51,000 bases of DNA from positions 1 through 51,000 of IMG/VR virus record IMGVR_UViG_3300046476_000409; one strand, given 5' to 3'. Both the position numbers and the translations under genes were made by a program. Source of the stretch: a virus. Shown here one piece after another: positions 1-8,804 of the stretch (positions are counted from its first letter, which is position 1; each line of letters opens with the position of its first letter). The notes below the pieces were generated by a model, which searched no databases, had not been told where the DNA came from, and was given only the letters and a program-made list of their open reading frames with translations.

Positions 1-16
1 TAGACTTGACGGAAAA

Positions 17-685
17 ATGAACCTCCAACTCTCTAAAACCTGGAAAGATTTGCTATTGGGCCTGGGCCTGCTGGCGCTCTTTTATTTGCTCCTCCTTATG
101 CTCACCAGTTGCGCGAGCCGGCCGCCGCGAGTGGCGCTTGTGGCGTCGCCGGCGCCAATGCCGGAGACCAGGGCGCCGGCCGGGGTTGATCCGCTTTCAC
201 TCCCGCTCGCTCCCAGTAAGCTTGGCGTGTCCCTGCCCGCGCCTTACCTGGGGACCGTTACCCTCGTTTGGGATCCCTCGCCGGATGCAACCGTGACGGG
301 TTATTTCCTGTATTGCGGGCTCGCCAGTGGGGTTTACTCAAACAAGATGGATGCTGGCTTCCAGACCAACGCCACAGTTGCCGGCCTGGTCGCGAGTAAC
401 ACCTACTACTTTGTGGCGACGGCCTACACCGAAAACGCGCAGCTAGAGAGCCCGTTTTCAAATGAGGCGACTTGGACGGCGCCGCCGCTCTACTACCCCA
501 ACGCGATCGCCTTGTCCGTTGAGGCCTCAGACACTTCGGCCGGGCCTTGGGTGGATTTGCCGGCGGCCTGGGTGCTGCCCTCCGCCGGCCATGCCCAAGT
601 TTACCGGGTCAAGATCGAGCCCACTAATCTTCCACCCCTGACAAACGCGGCTTGGCCGCTCAAAGTGAGGATAATTCAACAATGA
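17..685 (+). CDS. Lipoprotein with fibronectin type III-like domain
   Basis: 222 residues. The N-terminus has a hydrophobic segment (residues about 12-30) ending in LTSC, a lipobox, so a lipid-anchored envelope protein is likely. Residues about 75-155 look like a fibronectin III fold: TVTLVWDPSPD, then GYFLYCG, then YYFVATAYT, ending in SPFSNEATW. The C-terminal 70 residues resemble a second beta-domain. Such FN3 lipoproteins are common in phages and chromosomes of Verrucomicrobiota-like bacteria. Role unknown; host-surface or superinfection functions are possible. Followed closely by two tiny genes on the same strand. The lipobox and FN3 pattern are seen; function is inferred. Confidence 0.75.
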   Translation: MNLQLSKTWKDLLLGLGLLALFYLLLLMLTSCASRPPRVALVASPAPMPETRAPAGVDPLSLPLAPSKLGVSLPAPYLGTVTLVWDPSPDATVTGYFLYCGLASGVYSNKMDAGFQTNATVAGLVASNTYYFVATAYTENAQLESPFSNEATWTAPPLYYPNAIALSVEASDTSAGPWVDLPAAWVLPSAGHAQVYRVKIEPTNLPPLTNAAWPLKVRIIQQ

Positions 686-708
686 ACAAACCCCCGGAAA
701 GGAGCGTT

Positions 709-861
709 ATGCGATACATAATCGCTAGGCTAAAATGTGTGATCTCCGGACACCGTTGGTACCTCCCATCATCTACCAAGTACCACTTGCCCGCCGGGCA
801 GGCTTGGGGAGTTTGCCGGAGGTGCGGTTCCGTTGAAGTAAGGAAAACATGCGCAAGCTAA
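709..861 (+). CDS. Small Cys-containing phage protein (50 aa)
   Basis: The start is ATG 709, chosen because GGAAAGGAG ends five bases upstream (696-704); the same frame extends to 652 without such a site. The protein carries one early Cys followed by GHRW (CVISGHRW) and a later CRRCG, a pattern seen in short phage proteins of the DUF1660 type that probably bind one metal. It begins just after the lipoprotein stop and its 3' end overlaps the next small gene. Function unknown. Confidence 0.6.
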   Translation: MRYIIARLKCVISGHRWYLPSSTKYHLPAGQAWGVCRRCGSVEVRKTCAS

Positions 862-962
862 TGCGTTTCCTGCCGGTCGCGCTGGCATTCATCGCGGCCG
901 GGAATTGGTGGTTGCACTACTTCCAGACAATGTACTGGACGACGTTTGCCTCCGCCATCTAA
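849..962 (+). CDS. Tiny membrane protein (37 aa)
   Basis: An ATG inside the end of the preceding gene opens a 37-codon frame: MRKLMRFLPVALAFIAAGNW, then an aromatic-rich tail (WLHYFQTMYWTTFASAI). One basic N-terminus and a single predicted membrane helix. The 13-nt overlap with the upstream gene suggests translational coupling. No family is recognised. Too short for confident calling; the support is the overlap and the clean amphipathic layout. Confidence 0.4.
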   Translation: MRKLMRFLPVALAFIAAGNWWLHYFQTMYWTTFASAI

Positions 963-1247
963 CCGATCAAGCTGGCCCGGGCATTCAAGTTCCCGGGCCG
1001 GCCCTCAATATCCCCCGCAGGAGTAACCTACCCTTTTCGCGTGCGGCCGCGCTCCGCCGCTGGCTCGCGTCACTCCCTTTGAAAGCGTGCTGAACTGGGG
1101 ATCCACTTTCGGCCGTCCGGTGCTGCCGGCCTCGCGTGGTGCATGGAGGGAGGTTCGACCAATGGGCGCCGCCTTGCTGTAGCCGGTGGACTTTCGGGCC
1201 GTTGGTACTGACTTGCTGTATGAAGTGCTCATGAGCCGGAAACTAGG
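963..1247. other. Intergenic, convergent gene ends
   Basis: 285 bases between the end of the left plus-strand genes and the end of the minus-strand head operon. Short ORFs on both strands lack family features and I do not call them. It contains one GC-rich hairpin (listed separately). Otherwise I see nothing. Confidence 0.5.
974..999. terminator. GC-rich hairpin between convergent genes
   Basis: GGCCCGGG (974-981), a 10-nt loop and CCCGGGCC (992-999) form a perfect 8-bp stem 12 bases after a plus-strand stop. No T-run follows, so factor-independent termination is uncertain. Confidence 0.4.
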
Positions 1248-1373
1248 TCAAGGCATACGGCCTTGCAACACCCAATCGGAATCATGGTCGCTCCAAACGC
1301 CGGGCTCCTCCTCGCGCTCCGGGTGATCGTCCTGGGCCTCCGGCTGGATCGGGGTCTCGCTCTCCTCGCTCAT
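1248..1373 (-). CDS. Acidic 41-residue peptide coupled to ATP-grasp gene
   Basis: ATG at 1373 overlaps the stop of the ATP-grasp gene as ATGA, so translation is probably coupled. The product is very acidic (about 13 Asp/Glu in 41), starting MSEESETPIQPEAQDD and ending with a WSDHDSDWVLQGRMP tail. There is no hydrophobic segment. Last gene of the minus-strand head operon. It could be a small accessory of the upstream enzyme, a peptide substrate or a virion component; nothing in the sequence decides. Confidence 0.5.
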   Translation of the reverse strand: MSEESETPIQPEAQDDHPEREEEPGVWSDHDSDWVLQGRMP

Positions 1374-2782
1374 GCGTCCCCCTTCGTCATGGCAACGATC
1401 TCTTTATCGTCCGGCATTTTCTCCCCGGTGAAGTCAATGCCGGCGGCCTGGGCTCGCTCGATCTCAGCAATGGCCTCCGGGATCGCGGCGATCTTCGGTT
1501 CGATAAAGTAACCCTGCACTTGGCCGGCCCGCTCTTTGGCGAGCTCGCAGGCCTCGAGCAATGTCTCGCCCGTGGCGACTACGGCGCCGATCTCCGGCAG
1601 GCCGAACCCCTGGGGGACGGAGTACGTCATGCCCTTAATTTTGCAGACGTTGCGCAGCTTTACATACCGCCGGAGCTCCTCCGGGAAGTGAACGCTTTGC
1701 CAGTTTTTATCCGCCCAAGCGGAATGCAGCATGATTTCAACTCCCCATGGGTTGACGGGCTCAATATCAATGAGCTCACCGCGGGCGGCCGCAACGATGA
1801 ATTCCGGCCAGTTGCTGACCCATTCGATATAGAGCTCACTGGGCGGCGAGGCGGCCCGGCAGCAAGGGTCTGTGAGAAACGCGAGCATGGACGTGCCCGG
1901 GACGGCTTCCAGGTCCGCCCGTGGCGTACAGATAACGTCCTGAGACTCGGAGACCTCCGGCCAGTCCTCCAAAACCGCCGCAAGCTCCTGGAGGCGGAGC
2001 TCACTCGAAAAAAATCCGCAATAGTGGCGCTCTGCCATCCAGCCGGCGATCTGTGCATTCACCCATTGGACGGGCTCCGGAAGCTCCGCGTATGGCTTAA
2101 CGATCCCAATATAGCCAGTGTCCTTGCGCTCAACTCCAAATAGGGCCGTTGGCGCAAACTGGCCATTGATACAGGCGCCGTCATAGCCAACCTCAATAAT
2201 GGCTGGTATGTCGCGCTCCACGATAAACGGGTAGATTTCAGCCTTGCGGCCCAACCGGGCGGCGAGCTCGTCCAGGCGCTCCTTGGCCAGCAAATAGCTT
2301 TCCACGTCGAAGGTCTCAAAGTCCCCCCGGTAGTAGCTGGTCTTGATCCACCACTTTTGCCCATCGTTATTTTCCAGAAAGTTGCGTAGGGCATCCAGGC
2401 CCTGGATCAGGTGACTCTCTGCGACGGGCATCCCCAACCGGCGGAGGATCTTTTTTGTGGCCCACCGATCGAGCTCGAGCACCTCACCCCGGCCGGCGCC
2501 GAATACCAGCTTGCCGGCCCGGCGGAGGCGGTCTTGCTGCCAGCCGTACATAACATCGGGGAAAACAAAAATGTCTGCCTTGTCCTCCCATTGGTCCCCG
2601 CTCCGGAGCCGTGGGAGTTCGGCGAAGCCATCACCAGGCAGGGCGCAATTGCTGGACGGGAAAGCGTTGACCGCCGGCGTCCAGTACAGCACGCGTCCCA
2701 ATTTTTCGGCCAGGCTGAATGCGACGTGAGGGAATAGCCCGTTGTCCACAACTACGGCCGTGAGCTCGTTTAAGTTTTTCAC
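1370..2782 (-). CDS. ATP-grasp superfamily ligase-like protein
   Basis: 470 residues. After a Rossmann-like N-terminal domain, residues about 105-118 read DRWATKKILRRLG, the pre-ATP-grasp signature of PurK/PurD/carbamoyl-phosphate-synthetase-like enzymes. It is followed by WWIKTSYYRGDFETF (about 145), matching the nucleotide-binding Lys strand. The mid-region has FIVERDIPA and the later region has acidic strands expected to bind Mg-ATP. ATP-grasp enzymes join a carboxylate to an amine or other nucleophile through an acyl-phosphate. The acceptor here is unknown. It overlaps the HExxE gene upstream and the acidic peptide downstream by 4 nt each, inside the head operon, so a role in virion maturation or nucleotide metabolism is possible. 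Confidence 0.65.
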   Translation of the reverse strand: MKNLNELTAVVVDNGLFPHVAFSLAEKLGRVLYWTPAVNAFPSSNCALPGDGFAELPRLRSGDQWEDKADIFVFPDVMYGWQQDRLRRAGKLVFGAGRGEVLELDRWATKKILRRLGMPVAESHLIQGLDALRNFLENNDGQKWWIKTSYYRGDFETFDVESYLLAKERLDELAARLGRKAEIYPFIVERDIPAIIEVGYDGACINGQFAPTALFGVERKDTGYIGIVKPYAELPEPVQWVNAQIAGWMAERHYCGFFSSELRLQELAAVLEDWPEVSESQDVICTPRADLEAVPGTSMLAFLTDPCCRAASPPSELYIEWVSNWPEFIVAAARGELIDIEPVNPWGVEIMLHSAWADKNWQSVHFPEELRRYVKLRNVCKIKGMTYSVPQGFGLPEIGAVVATGETLLEACELAKERAGQVQGYFIEPKIAAIPEAIAEIERAQAAGIDFTGEKMPDDKEIVAMTKGDA

Positions 2783-3204
2783 GTAATTTCTGGCCAGTGT
2801 CCGGCCGCAACCAAACGATCCAAGGTTTTACAGACCGCCTCAAACTCCGCCTCGTAGTCACCCCAATGCACCTCCAGATAATCAGCCAGCAGGCGCTCTA
2901 GGTTCTCCGCCCGCCGGTGTTGCCGGCGATACGGCGCCGCCGGATCGTCTCCCGGCTCGTCCGTTTCAGCCGCGCGGCTGGCCTCGAAAGCTTTGTCGAA
3001 TTTGTCAATGCTCTCGAACGTGACTCCATCCGAGAGGCACATAAAGGCCTCCGCCATTTCGTGAATCAGGCAGAGCTGTTGCGCTTTGGGCGAGAGCTCC
3101 TCGCTAATCCTGAATTGCAAGATGCCGGCCGGGTCGATCCAATAATCCCCGATCGTCGGGTAACGATGTTTCGCGGTCGGTATGGCTAAGCAAATCATGT
3201 TCAT
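2779..3204 (-). CDS. Phage protein with HExxE motif (possible metallopeptidase)
   Basis: 141 residues. The helix SPKAQQLCLIHEMAEAFMCL holds H48-E49-M-A-E52, like a zincin HExx(E/H) motif, followed by a conserved-looking block EPGDD..APY..QH..AENLE..LADYLEVHWGDYE. Small phage proteins of this layout are often found beside portal genes; their activity is unproven. The start overlaps the portal stop (ATGA) and the end overlaps the ATP-grasp start. The fold assignment is inference; a scaffold-like or structural role is equally possible. Confidence 0.55.
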   Translation of the reverse strand: MNMICLAIPTAKHRYPTIGDYWIDPAGILQFRISEELSPKAQQLCLIHEMAEAFMCLSDGVTFESIDKFDKAFEASRAAETDEPGDDPAAPYRRQHRRAENLERLLADYLEVHWGDYEAEFEAVCKTLDRLVAAGHWPEIT

Positions 3205-5495
3205 TCTTCTTCGGGTTGGTTGAAGGCCGTGAGGTTATCGCGCTGGATTTGAGCGCCCGTGGCGAGGTTGTCGCGATGGATCTGGGCCCCAGTGCGCAGG
3301 CCCTCGCGATGCTCCTGGCTGATAGCTCCGGCGTGCTTGCGGCGCTGGTCCAGTAGAAAGTCAGCCTCTTTGTGCTTCCGATCCTGGGCGGCTTTGGCCT
3401 CTGAGATCCTCGCGTCCGCCGTGGCCTTTATGGTCGCGCTCTTGACGTGCGCGGCCGCCTGCCCGTTGTCGCCGTTTTGCTGGCCCTGGGCCGCAGCCTT
3501 TTTGGCCGCCTGTTGGGCTCGCTGCATGAACCCCTTAACGATGTTGCTCAATTTGGTCAGGTCGTCGCCAAGCTTCTTGACCACTTGCTGCTGTTGCGGG
3601 TCGCCGGCCAGGACGTTTAATAGCTGGCCAACGTAGGTACCAACGGAGACCAGGCCGGCGAGCTCGTTCGGCGTCGCGAGGTTGGTTTGCTGCGTGATGC
3701 GCGAGATCACCCCGCTCATGAGCCCGATCAGGGTCTCCGCCTGTTCGCGAGGAGATAGCCCCTCTTTCATCCGGACTGGCACCCCCTGCATGAGCGTGCC
3801 AAAGGCAAACTCTGCATCCCGGACAGCATCCGTCACTTGCTGCTTGCCGTTGATCGGCGCCCATCGGTCCGCCCGGCGGGGATCCTTGGTTGAGATTTCG
3901 ATCACCTCATGGAGGATCTCTTGCTGTGCGCTGGCGTCGCACGCCGGCCGGATCGCCATGAGGTCTTGCGCGGTCGCGGCGGCCATTGTCGGGTTGCCGG
4001 CGCCAATGGGCATTTCCGGCTCGAGCGCCCAAAGCTCAGCATTGACCCATAGCCGGGGAATTTTTAGCACCTTTCGGCAGTGCTCCTGGAACCTGCGAGC
4101 GTCAGCATTCTCCGTTTTCCGGAGGCAAAACCGCCGGCAGATTTCTTTGTAGCTGGCGATTTCCTTGCGCGAGGCCCGGCCGAGTAGGCCGCTCATCATC
4201 GCGTTTACGCTTTCCAGCTTGGTCCGGGTCTCGAAGGCCGTTTGCTCGCGCTGAGTGCCTGTATCGGTGGACTGGGTGTAGGTCTGTGCGGCTTCCGCCA
4301 TGAGTTGCTTGAGTTGCCCAAGGGCGGACTCGACTACGGATTTATCTATGTTGTGGCGCTCCGTCTGAGGCACGATCCCAACTCCCTCCGGGATCACGGC
4401 CTTGTCCGCCAGGCGCACCATTTGAGCCCGGGCCTTGCCGGCCGGATCCATCACCCGCAGCCAAATCTGGAATTGCTCAAAGACGTACTGCAGGTACTTG
4501 CAGCGGGCGAGGTTCGTCCAAAAGCAGGGCTCGACCAGGAGCAGGCCAAGCGAGCGGACCGAATGAAACATAAACTTCGGCTTGTTGTTGAGGTCGCCGA
4601 TCTGGCAATGGACCAAGTTAGCCCGATCGATGCCTACCGGATCCGGGCTCTCGTAAACAAACTCATCGGCCGGCATGTGATGGACTCCGGAGTCAACGTC
4701 CGGCACAATGCACATGTGCCATTTCTTGTGGGCCGGATCCTCCTCGTCCACATAGAAGAAGTGCCAGAGCGGGATCGTGGGGACTGCATCGCTCGAGTAG
4801 TAACCGAGATTCTGCTTGTAAAGCTCCGCCATTTTCTCCGGGGAAGTCATCCAGGTATATTCGCTGGCCTCAAAGTTAATATCCTTCAAGTCCTCGAGTA
4901 CCTCAGCAATAACTTTCTTGTTCCAACCCGTCCGGGAGTAAGGCCCCCACACTTTAGAGGAGAGCTCCCCTGGGGTGTACGCGTTGCGAACCGCGAACCA
5001 GGCAAGATTCTTAAGATTGCTTTGGGTGTCAGTTGGTACGCGGAAGTCCTCGATCGCAACAAACTCCGGGCACCAGTCCTCCGGGTCGTACCAGACCTGG
5101 ATCCCGTAACCGTGGGCAATCACGCCGGCCCACTTATTCTCATGCACCCAAGCGTAATCCTCGCTCTCTTTGAGCACGTTGTTAATAAACTCGGTGATCC
5201 CGAGCTCCCAAGCGGTCTTGGTCTCGACTGGGGCGCGGGGGATCCGGATCTTGAAATAGTTCTGGCTCCCCATAAAGGCAGTCTCGTACTGCCGGCGAGC
5301 GTGCGCGGCCAGGACTGGCCCCTCCCCCCAGTTGACGTTGACTTGCAGCCCCCACTTTTTAGCCTCCTCCTCGCTGAGCGGCGGCGCCGAGTTGAAAAGG
5401 TCGTTAATCTTGCGGCGGTTGTCGCCGCGAACGCGCTCTACTTCGTCGCAGGCGCGGATTGTGTCCTGGACGCGTTGAGGAGTTGAGAAGTTCAT
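3201..5495 (-). CDS. Portal protein
   Basis: 764 residues, within the size range of P22-like podoviral portals. The N-terminal half has typical portal features: RRQYETAFMGSQNYFKIRI, ENKWAGVIAHGYGIQVWYD and EDFRVPTDT (a membrane- or DNA-facing wing/stem layout). The last 130 residues are Ala/Gln/Lys-rich helix with near-repeats TGAQIHRDNLA and TGAQIQRDNLT, compatible with a C-terminal barrel. The portal forms the dodecameric DNA-entry ring at one capsid vertex. It lies three genes downstream of the large terminase, as expected, joined by ATGA overlaps on both sides. The assignment rests on size, segments and context. Confidence 0.8.
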   Translation of the reverse strand: MNFSTPQRVQDTIRACDEVERVRGDNRRKINDLFNSAPPLSEEEAKKWGLQVNVNWGEGPVLAAHARRQYETAFMGSQNYFKIRIPRAPVETKTAWELGITEFINNVLKESEDYAWVHENKWAGVIAHGYGIQVWYDPEDWCPEFVAIEDFRVPTDTQSNLKNLAWFAVRNAYTPGELSSKVWGPYSRTGWNKKVIAEVLEDLKDINFEASEYTWMTSPEKMAELYKQNLGYYSSDAVPTIPLWHFFYVDEEDPAHKKWHMCIVPDVDSGVHHMPADEFVYESPDPVGIDRANLVHCQIGDLNNKPKFMFHSVRSLGLLLVEPCFWTNLARCKYLQYVFEQFQIWLRVMDPAGKARAQMVRLADKAVIPEGVGIVPQTERHNIDKSVVESALGQLKQLMAEAAQTYTQSTDTGTQREQTAFETRTKLESVNAMMSGLLGRASRKEIASYKEICRRFCLRKTENADARRFQEHCRKVLKIPRLWVNAELWALEPEMPIGAGNPTMAAATAQDLMAIRPACDASAQQEILHEVIEISTKDPRRADRWAPINGKQQVTDAVRDAEFAFGTLMQGVPVRMKEGLSPREQAETLIGLMSGVISRITQQTNLATPNELAGLVSVGTYVGQLLNVLAGDPQQQQVVKKLGDDLTKLSNIVKGFMQRAQQAAKKAAAQGQQNGDNGQAAAHVKSATIKATADARISEAKAAQDRKHKEADFLLDQRRKHAGAISQEHREGLRTGAQIHRDNLATGAQIQRDNLTAFNQPEEE

Positions 5496-5920
5496 AATTT
5501 AAAGTGTTTCCAGCACCAGCCCGGAAATTTCGCCAATTCTTCTGGCGGGGATTGGTGCAAAATGTGTACTACCGGCACCCAAACGGCCAAAGGTAGATTG
5601 CAGCCGCAGACCTTACACGTCCCAAGCAAGGCCTCGCGCTCCACGGTTAGCCCCAGTTTGTTTTTGACGCCTACATGCCGGCGGATCGCGTTGGCTATGG
5701 GATCCTTTACGTTCCGATCCCACCAGTTGCCCGGCTTGTTCTTCGGGCAGTTGAGACAGATTTTGGCCCGCTTTTCGGCCAGGTGCGCAGTCACGGGCTC
5801 ACCCTTGGCGCCGAGCCATTCCGCGAGGATCGCGGCGCCGGTTACGTCGCGGCCGATCTCGTCCAGGGCTTTAGCCAGAATGCCCGCACGTCGAGCACGG
5901 GGTTGCGGTTGGACTGACAT
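5492..5920 (-). CDS. Cys-rich small phage protein (142 aa)
   Basis: The start ATG at 5920 (MSVQPQPRARRAG) is chosen because residues upstream of it in the same frame read as the shadow of the 103-aa gene. Two Cys pairs, CLNC and CKVCGC, about 53 residues apart, suggest one zinc site. The rest is basic and mixed. It overlaps the upstream gene by 50 nt and the portal start by ATGA. Genes of this kind recur between terminase and portal in environmental phages. Function unknown. Confidence 0.6.
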   Translation of the reverse strand: MSVQPQPRARRAGILAKALDEIGRDVTGAAILAEWLGAKGEPVTAHLAEKRAKICLNCPKNKPGNWWDRNVKDPIANAIRRHVGVKNKLGLTVEREALLGTCKVCGCNLPLAVWVPVVHILHQSPPEELAKFPGWCWKHFKL

Positions 5921-6182
5921 AAGGGTTTGAAACTGCTTTGTCGGAGTCATAGCACCAGTCCCGCATGTTGCCCAATCGCTGGCACGTAAAGGCGTCAATA
6001 TCCTGGACGCACTCCGCCGGACTGCTACGGGCGATCCCGTTGGCGGCTCTAAAATTCGCCAGCTTATGGGCAACCTCATTGAGAAGCGGAGAGGGCCCAA
6101 ACGTTTTGGTATGGCCTTTGAAGCTCTCACGGTACCGGAATTCTCCCGGCGGGCATTTGTCATGGGACAAGAGGCGGAACAT
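5871..6182 (-). CDS. Phage hypothetical protein (103 aa) next to terminase
   Basis: Begins MFRLLSHDKCPPGEFRYRE one base after the terminase stop (TGA-A-ATG). The middle holds ANGIARSSPAECVQDIDAF and then TCQRLGNMRDWC. This FRLL..D..PPGGFRY...FTCQRLGN pattern is common in phage genes placed between terminase and portal, but no function is known. The last 16 codons overlap the next gene in another frame. Probably a structural or packaging accessory. Confidence 0.65.
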   Translation of the reverse strand: MFRLLSHDKCPPGEFRYRESFKGHTKTFGPSPLLNEVAHKLANFRAANGIARSSPAECVQDIDAFTCQRLGNMRDWCYDSDKAVSNPYVSPTATPCSTCGHSG

Positions 6183-6183
6183 T

Positions 6184-8013
6184 TCACGCGTGAGTTAGCA
6201 TTTTGCCTTTGAGCATCGCTTCATATTCTTCTGCTTCGGTGGTTAAAGAGTCCTCTTGCCCGGCCTCTGTCAACACGGAAACAAGCTGGCTGATCTTGAA
6301 CCCTCGCCGGCGAGCGCCTTCCATCATGACCGCGTACACGTCAAAAAGGTCCGGGGATTTGCCCTTTTTCTCGCGCATATCCTTCTTTGACTCAACCTCG
6401 ATCTTATTGCCCTGGACGGTGTAATACTGGCGCCAGCAACCCTCCGCCATGACCTCCTCCGGCAGTTGGCGGGCTTGGCTGGCCTCGATCGCGTAGCGGC
6501 AGGAAAACCACATTTCAGTAACAAATTTCGAGTAATGCTCATCGCAGCGTTTCAGCCGCCACTGGCCGGAGTATTCGTCCTGTACCAAAAGCCCCTCGCG
6601 CACGGGCCGATTAGTACAGCGTTGGCCGGAGTCCACCGGGACCGGGCAGTCAGCCCCAAACTCCTCCGCGAAGGCGAAACCCATTGTTCCCTTGCCGAAT
6701 GAGTCATAGAACGAATTTGAAGGCGGGATCCCGTTTTGCTCGAGCTCCTCTTTCACGGATTGGGCGATCTGTGTCTCCGGCCGGCGAGGATCCAGGAGGT
6801 TGATCCGGATAATCCGGTAATGGACAACCGCAATAATCTCCTTCCCGTCGATCGACTCGCCAAACTCCCCGCGCATGGACGTACAGCGGTCGCCGCCGCC
6901 GTAGGCCGGATCCAGGGCATGGATCTTTGTCCGGGTCGCGCCGGACCAGTAGGCCGGATCGTGCGCTCCGTGCTGCTGGCACAATTGCCGGGTGATCACG
7001 CGATCGCTGGCCAGGCCGAGTTTCATCACTCCCTTGGCCAGGCGGTAGTAGTCCGGAGAATTTTCCCCGCAATCGTGGAGGAGTCGCGCCACGTAACGCC
7101 GGCCGATTAGCCGCGGGTAAATGTCCTCCGGCTGGTCAAAGTTGGGCGAGTCCAGGCCCACCAGGTTTACGCAAACGGCGCCCATTCGTTTAGTTGGCCA
7201 AGTACAAGTTTTGGCCGGCTCTGGCATCGCGGCCCACCCGTCGATCGGTTCGGCCGCCAGGCCAAGCTGATCGTCCGGATCGTGGTTCGGGTTGCCCGAG
7301 CCAATGATCTTCACGTCCGGATTGCTGAACATGTGAGACCAGGAATCCATAAACGTTGGCGCCATGAATTGGAGTTCATCCCCCACAAAGCGGAAGCGTT
7401 CTTGTTTGATGCCGGCGAACACCCCCAAGCCAACGTGACGGCCGCCAACGTAGCACGGCCGGCCCATAATGCCCTTGCGCATATCGCGAGCCCGGGCCTC
7501 GTCAAAGTCGTTATCCCGGATCGCGTCCGTGGTGATCGCGTGCTTGTGATCGAGGAGGTTGCCGGAAAGCTCCGGGTACCGGTCGCGGCCCTCCTGGAAC
7601 AGCATTTTGAGCTCGCCAAAAATGTTGGTCTCGAGCTTGTCCGTATTGACCGTGGAAACCAGGATAAAGGTGTTTTGGGGATGCGCCCAATAGTCCAGGA
7701 GGCACCACTCGCTTATATGACCGGTCTTTTGGGTGCTCGCCGCGCCCATGAAGATCGAAATCTGGTTTTTGATTATTTCGTGGTAGATCAGATCCGTCCA
7801 GCGATGCCGGTAACGCTTGGGCCAGGCCAGGGCCCGGGCCGCAAGAAAGTGATATTCCAGGCCGTGGCCGTAGGTGATCCCGTCCTCCGTCCACTGGCCG
7901 CCGCGCTGGATCATGTGGAGCTCGATTGCGAGCGCAGACCTATCTTGCCAGTCCAGTTCGTACTTGATCACTGGGCGGGAGGGTGCTACTGGCGGACCGT
8001 GATCTAAACACAA
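6184..8013 (-). CDS. terL: Terminase large subunit
   Basis: 609 residues, motor plus nuclease of DNA packaging. A deviant Walker A is visible at residues 90-97 (GAASTQKT) and Walker B at about 208 (FRFVGDELQFM). A coupling-like motif is SGNPN. The RNase H-like nuclease shows HALDPAYGGGD (about 366), SFYDSFGKG and DLFDVYA (about 557), giving the acidic triad. First gene of the minus-strand head operon. The start is uncertain: TTG 8013 is the longest; GTG 7971 (VIKYELDW) is also possible and would leave room for the divergent promoters that must lie between this gene and the plus-strand gene starting at 8019. Confidence 0.9.
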   Translation of the reverse strand: MCLDHGPPVAPSRPVIKYELDWQDRSALAIELHMIQRGGQWTEDGITYGHGLEYHFLAARALAWPKRYRHRWTDLIYHEIIKNQISIFMGAASTQKTGHISEWCLLDYWAHPQNTFILVSTVNTDKLETNIFGELKMLFQEGRDRYPELSGNLLDHKHAITTDAIRDNDFDEARARDMRKGIMGRPCYVGGRHVGLGVFAGIKQERFRFVGDELQFMAPTFMDSWSHMFSNPDVKIIGSGNPNHDPDDQLGLAAEPIDGWAAMPEPAKTCTWPTKRMGAVCVNLVGLDSPNFDQPEDIYPRLIGRRYVARLLHDCGENSPDYYRLAKGVMKLGLASDRVITRQLCQQHGAHDPAYWSGATRTKIHALDPAYGGGDRCTSMRGEFGESIDGKEIIAVVHYRIIRINLLDPRRPETQIAQSVKEELEQNGIPPSNSFYDSFGKGTMGFAFAEEFGADCPVPVDSGQRCTNRPVREGLLVQDEYSGQWRLKRCDEHYSKFVTEMWFSCRYAIEASQARQLPEEVMAEGCWRQYYTVQGNKIEVESKKDMREKKGKSPDLFDVYAVMMEGARRRGFKISQLVSVLTEAGQEDSLTTEAEEYEAMLKGKMLTHA

Positions 8014-8018
8014 ATTTT

Positions 8019-8804
8019 ATGCCAACCCCAAGCCCTTGCGTACCCTGTTGCACGACACCCCAACCCGTAAACGTCCCCGGGATTGAAGGCCAGCCGGGCG
8101 GTAACGGGACAAACGGGCAGAACGCCTTTACTACTTTAACCTCCTCGAGCGCCGTGCCTAATGCGGTTGGGGACCAGATCACGATCGCAGTCCTCAACGC
8201 GCTCTGGATGGTTATTGGTCAAATTGTGGTTATCGCCGGGCCTTCCACCTACGAAGTGATCTCGGTTAATAACTCCAACAGCGTAACGCTCCAATGGTTG
8301 CAGTACTCGAGCGATGTTGCCCCAAACACCGTGATTGCCTCCGGATCGGGTATTTCTCCCGCCGGCGTGGCCGCGCCTGGGCTCAGCACGCTCACGGTTT
8401 ACGGCTCCGGTACCGCCTACTCGCTCACCAATGCGCAGGCGCAAATTGTCATGGGGACCATAAGCCCGGCTCTCGCGATCACGGCCGCCGGCACTTGGTT
8501 ACTCCTCTGCCGGGCCCGGCTCGATTATGCCGGCGCCACTTTCGCGGCCGTGCGGACCGCTACGCTCAAGATCCGCCGGACCAACAACACCGCGGCGGAC
8601 GTGGCAAACTCCTCAGCGGCTTTCCTCACAGAAATAATTACGACGAAAACCTTTACCGCAAAGGCGATGGAATTCCCGGCCTTGGTGTACGTCACCGCCA
8701 ATAACAATGACGCGCTCGAAATGTGGGCCGGCATTGACGTGGTACCATCGGCGGGCAGCCTGGACGTAGTAGAGGCCTCGATCGTGGCGGTAAGGATCGC
8801 CTAA
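8019..8804 (+). CDS. Collagen-like virion fibre or appendage protein
   Basis: 261 residues from ATG 8019; the frame is open further upstream but only from GTG 7983. The N-terminus is Cys/Pro-rich (CVPCCTTPQP), followed by a short Gly-X-Y run (GIEGQPGGNGTNG) and a beta-rich module beginning NAFTTLTSS. The layout (short anchor, collagen-like linker, beta-domain with IVVIAGPSTYEV repeats) is typical of head or tail fibres. It overlaps the next tail gene as TAATG. Divergent from the terminase with almost no intergenic DNA. Role inferred: host contact or virion decoration. Confidence 0.6.
   Translation: MPTPSPCVPCCTTPQPVNVPGIEGQPGGNGTNGQNAFTTLTSSSAVPNAVGDQITIAVLNALWMVIGQIVVIAGPSTYEVISVNNSNSVTLQWLQYSSDVAPNTVIASGSGISPAGVAAPGLSTLTVYGSGTAYSLTNAQAQIVMGTISPALAITAAGTWLLLCRARLDYAGATFAAVRTATLKIRRTNNTAADVANSSAAFLTEIITTKTFTAKAMEFPALVYVTANNNDALEMWAGIDVVPSAGSLDVVEASIVAVRIA

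Noticed and set aside
1005-1232. 75-codon minus-strand frame in the left intergenic region
   Set aside because: No ribosome site, no coupling and low-complexity Ser/Thr/Arg sequence.
4242-5486. Long plus-strand open frame (414 codons) opposite the portal gene
   Set aside because: It mirrors the portal's codon bias on the opposite strand, has no family-like motif or ribosome site, and the portal frame is well supported.
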